Source: Photobacterium sp. TLY01
GTDB taxonomy: Bacteria > Pseudomonadota > Gammaproteobacteria > Enterobacterales > Vibrionaceae
DNA: 64,000 bases
Direction: 5' to 3'
NCBI RefSeq assembly: GCF_021432065.1
Contig: NZ_CP090364.1
Coordinates: 496,001-560,000, forward strand
Both the position numbers and the translations under genes were made by a program. Positions within the stretch are counted from its first letter, which is position 1. Each line of letters opens with the position of its first letter. Positions 62,182-64,000 of this stretch are shown here, one piece after another. The notes below the pieces were generated by a model that saw only the letters and a program-made list of their open reading frames with translations, had not been told where the DNA came from and searched no databases.

Positions 62182-63669
62182 TTAAGCGGTTTCCAGCTTG
62201 CCTTTGCTTTCACTTTCTTCTTGATCCAGGTCGATGTCGCCTTTGCCTTTAGATTTCACAATGACATAGGCTGTGATACCAAGCGTTGCGATCAGGCCGA
62301 TAATTGTCGAGACCATCATGGGCAGACCGAAGCCCAGGGTGCTGTTGTTCAGAATAAAGGTGATCACAACTGTGGTCATGAAAATCGCCGGCACAGTGGT
62401 CACCCAGTGCAGTTTGTTGTGGCGCAGCAGATAAGCAGAAGCGGTCCACAGCATCATGACAGCCGTGGTCTGGTTCGCAAATCCGAAGTAACGCCAGATA
62501 ATCCCGAAGTCAACCTGAGTCAGAATCCCACCGATAACAAACAGAGGCACGGCCATCAGCAGACGGTTACGCAGGCTCTTCTGCTCCATGTTGAAGTATT
62601 CAGCCAGAATCAGGCGGCTTGAGCGGAAGGCTGTATCACCGGATGTAATAGGCAGAATCACCACACCCAGGAAGGCGACCACGCCACCCACAACGCCCAG
62701 CAGGCCAAAGGATGCGCTGTAAACCACGTTGCCCGGTCCACCGTTTGCTACGGCATCAGACAGGTTTTCAACAGAGCCGAAGAAAGACAGTGCCAGCGCA
62801 CACCAGATCAGGGCAATCACGCCTTCACCGATCATGGCACCGTAGAACACGAAGCGGCCGTTTTTCTCATTTTCCATACAACGCGCCATCAGTGGCGACT
62901 GAGTCGCGTGGAAACCTGAGATAGCACCACAGGCAATGGTGATAAACAGAGCTGGCCACAACGGCAGATCATTCGGGTTCATGTTGGTGAACATCTGGCT
63001 GACTTCATAGTCGCCCAGCAGGGTGTATTCGCTGGAAACGGCAATGGCAGTGATCAGGCCGACCGACATGAAGATCAGCAGGAAACCGAACAGCGGGTAG
63101 AAGCGGCCGATGATCTTATCAACCGGGACTATGGTGGCGATGATGTAATAAGCAAAGATGATCGCGACCATGGATCCCATAGAAACGGTCATGTCGGTTT
63201 GCTCGTTGACCAGGTTGGTGATCATGCCTGCCGGAGCAGAAACAAAGACCACGCCGACCAGCAGTAGCAGCACAATGGCGAAGATGTTCATGAAATGTTT
63301 GGCGCCATTGCCCAGATATTTGCCGGAAAGCGTTGGCACGGAGGCGCCGCCATTGCGCACCGACAGCATGCCTGAGAAATAGTCGTGCACGGCACCGGCA
63401 AAGATACAGCCCAGTACAATCCACAGCATGGCAGCCGGACCGTACAGTGCGCCCATGATGGGGCCAAAAATCGGGCCAACCCCAGCAATGTTCAGCAGTT
63501 GTACCAGGTACACTTTTTTCTTGGACATGGGCACATAGTCAACGCCATCCTGCATCGTGTATGCAGGTGTCTGGCGCTTTTCGTTAATGCCGAACAGTTT
63601 TTCAATAAAGGTACCGTAAATAAAGTAACCGCCAATCAAAGCAGCGACGCAAATCAGAAACCAGGCCAT
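62182..63669 (-). CDS. Short CstA-family (BtsT-like) pyruvate/peptide transporter
   Basis: 495 residues from ATG 63669 with AGAGG upstream. CstA-domain text: YFIYGTFIEKLFGINEKRQTPAY, MSKKKVYLVQLLNIAGVGPIFGPIMGALYGP, HDYFSGMLSVRNGGASVP and FHATQSPLMARCMENE; about 13 membrane segments. E. coli CstA and BtsT are about 700 residues; this belongs to the short branch. A LytTR-type regulator gene lies upstream on the same strand, and BtsR-like repeats lie in its promoter, so pyruvate uptake is the best guess. Confidence 0.88.
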   Translation of the reverse strand: MAWFLICVAALIGGYFIYGTFIEKLFGINEKRQTPAYTMQDGVDYVPMSKKKVYLVQLLNIAGVGPIFGPIMGALYGPAAMLWIVLGCIFAGAVHDYFSGMLSVRNGGASVPTLSGKYLGNGAKHFMNIFAIVLLLLVGVVFVSAPAGMITNLVNEQTDMTVSMGSMVAIIFAYYIIATIVPVDKIIGRFYPLFGFLLIFMSVGLITAIAVSSEYTLLGDYEVSQMFTNMNPNDLPLWPALFITIACGAISGFHATQSPLMARCMENEKNGRFVFYGAMIGEGVIALIWCALALSFFGSVENLSDAVANGGPGNVVYSASFGLLGVVGGVVAFLGVVILPITSGDTAFRSSRLILAEYFNMEQKSLRNRLLMAVPLFVIGGILTQVDFGIIWRYFGFANQTTAVMMLWTASAYLLRHNKLHWVTTVPAIFMTTVVITFILNNSTLGFGLPMMVSTIIGLIATLGITAYVIVKSKGKGDIDLDQEESESKGKLETA

Positions 63670-63765
63670 ATCTGTGCCTCTCTCAGTGTAGGTAGTAGGG
63701 TTATTGAATCTTTTATCAGGCTGGCATCTTAACCGGTTGCGGCAAAGACACACGGCCTAAAAGAC

Positions 63766-63794
63766 TGAGTGGCAGTATGGCGTGACTGAGTGGT
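63766..63794 (-). promoter_or_regulatory. Candidate LytTR (BtsR/YehT-type) operator upstream of the CstA-family gene
   Basis: Minus-strand direct repeats ACCACTCA (63794-63787) and GCCACTCA (63773-63766) with a 13-nt spacer. This agrees with the motif I recall for BtsR, ACC(G/A)CT(C/T)A repeated with a 13-nt spacer in the E. coli btsT promoter. They lie 97-125 nt before the transporter start. Further partial copies follow at 63799-63814, 63847-63854 and 63877-63884. Confidence 0.6.
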
Positions 63795-63930
63795 CAATAA
63801 AGCGGTTGAGCGGCGGCGACAGAGGCCGAACGGCTGTGATTGAAATGAAGCGGTAGGTACTTAAGTGATGGGCTGCTAAGCGGATCAAGTCAGGGACTGA
63901 CCAAGCGGAGTGGCTGTCCCTGATGATTGC

Positions 63931-64000
63931 TCAGCTCAGCCCGTAGCGATCTTTGATCTCTTTCAGATATCGCCGGCTCACCGGCACCTGCTGGCCATGT
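63931..64000 (-). CDS. btsR: LytTR-type response regulator, C-terminal end only
   Basis: The last 22 codons before TGA at 63931 read HGQQVPVSRRYLKEIKDRYGLS, the end of a LytTR DNA-binding domain (VPVSRRYLK is characteristic). The rest is beyond the window. Its place upstream of a CstA-family transporter suggests BtsR (YehT), which responds to pyruvate through BtsS; the symbol is inferred from context. The start, receiver domain and partner kinase are not visible. Confidence 0.72.
   Translation of the reverse strand, partial: HGQQVPVSRRYLKEIKDRYGLS

Overview
The window reads as a stretch of core chromosome from a gammaproteobacterium of the Vibrionaceae. The exact genus is not certain, but a Vibrio or Photobacterium relative fits best. 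The basis is gene content and order: zapA-6S RNA-fau, ubiH-ubiI, nadB/rpoE-rseABC-lepAB-rnc-era-recO-pdxJ-acpS, a BarA/VarS hybrid kinase next to rlmD-relA-mazG-pyrG-eno, ftsB-ispDF-truD-surE-pcm-nlpD-rpoS, mutS, pncC-recA-recX-alaS-csrA, a Ser/Arg tRNA cluster, gshA, luxS, and ffh-rpsP-rimM-trmD-rplS. Base composition looks even, around half G+C. I see no insertion sequence, prophage, integron or CRISPR array.

Layout. 1-4.7 kb: the start of fau, 6S RNA and zapA on the minus strand, then ygfB, ubiH, ubiI and a solitary gcvH on the plus strand. 4.7-7.7 kb: a YtfK-like (DUF1107) gene, a YbaK-type deacylase overlapping ygfZ, and the divergent pair sdhE-ygfX. 7.9-9.8 kb: a chemoreceptor. 9.8-20.8 kb: nadB divergent from rpoE-rseABC, then lepA to acpS. 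20.9-31.5 kb: barA convergent with acpS and divergent from rlmD-relA-mazG-pyrG-eno. 31.7-37.8 kb: ftsB to rpoS. 37.9-46.3 kb: mutS convergent with rpoS, then pncC-recA-recX-alaS-csrA. 46.5-47.9 kb: twelve tRNA genes. 48.1-55.5 kb: a quinone-oxidoreductase-like gene, yqaA, an M16 peptidase lipoprotein, gshA, an SLT-domain lipoprotein and luxS. 55.5-57.8 kb: yfjD/CorB and ypjD on the minus strand. 58.0-61.5 kb: ffh and the rpsP-rimM-trmD-rplS group. 61.6-64 kb: a DUF1801 gene, a short CstA-family transporter, and the last codons of a LytTR-type response regulator, all minus.

Many genes serve global stress and growth-rate control: RpoE with RseA/B/C (envelope stress), RelA and a YtfK-like protein (stringent response), RpoS, BarA plus CsrA (carbon-storage regulation), RecA (SOS), 6S RNA and LuxS (AI-2). 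The rest is translation, ribosome maturation, tRNA modification, isoprenoid and ubiquinone synthesis, and repair.

The most interesting signals are in non-coding DNA or gene order. (i) The tRNA cluster is a threefold tandem repeat of Ser(GCU)-Arg(ACG)type A-Arg(ACG)type B, then A-B-A; the two Arg types differ by compensatory swaps in the acceptor stem. (ii) Direct repeats upstream of the CstA-family gene match the spacing and sequence I recall for the pyruvate-responsive BtsR (YehT) operator. (iii) gcvH stands alone where E. coli has gcvTHP, behind a structured leader. (iv) pepP is missing between ygfB and ubiH. (v) The recA operator is two nested inverted repeats. (vi) A strong hairpin without a U-tract lies between alaS and csrA. 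I did not find a convincing new multi-gene system.
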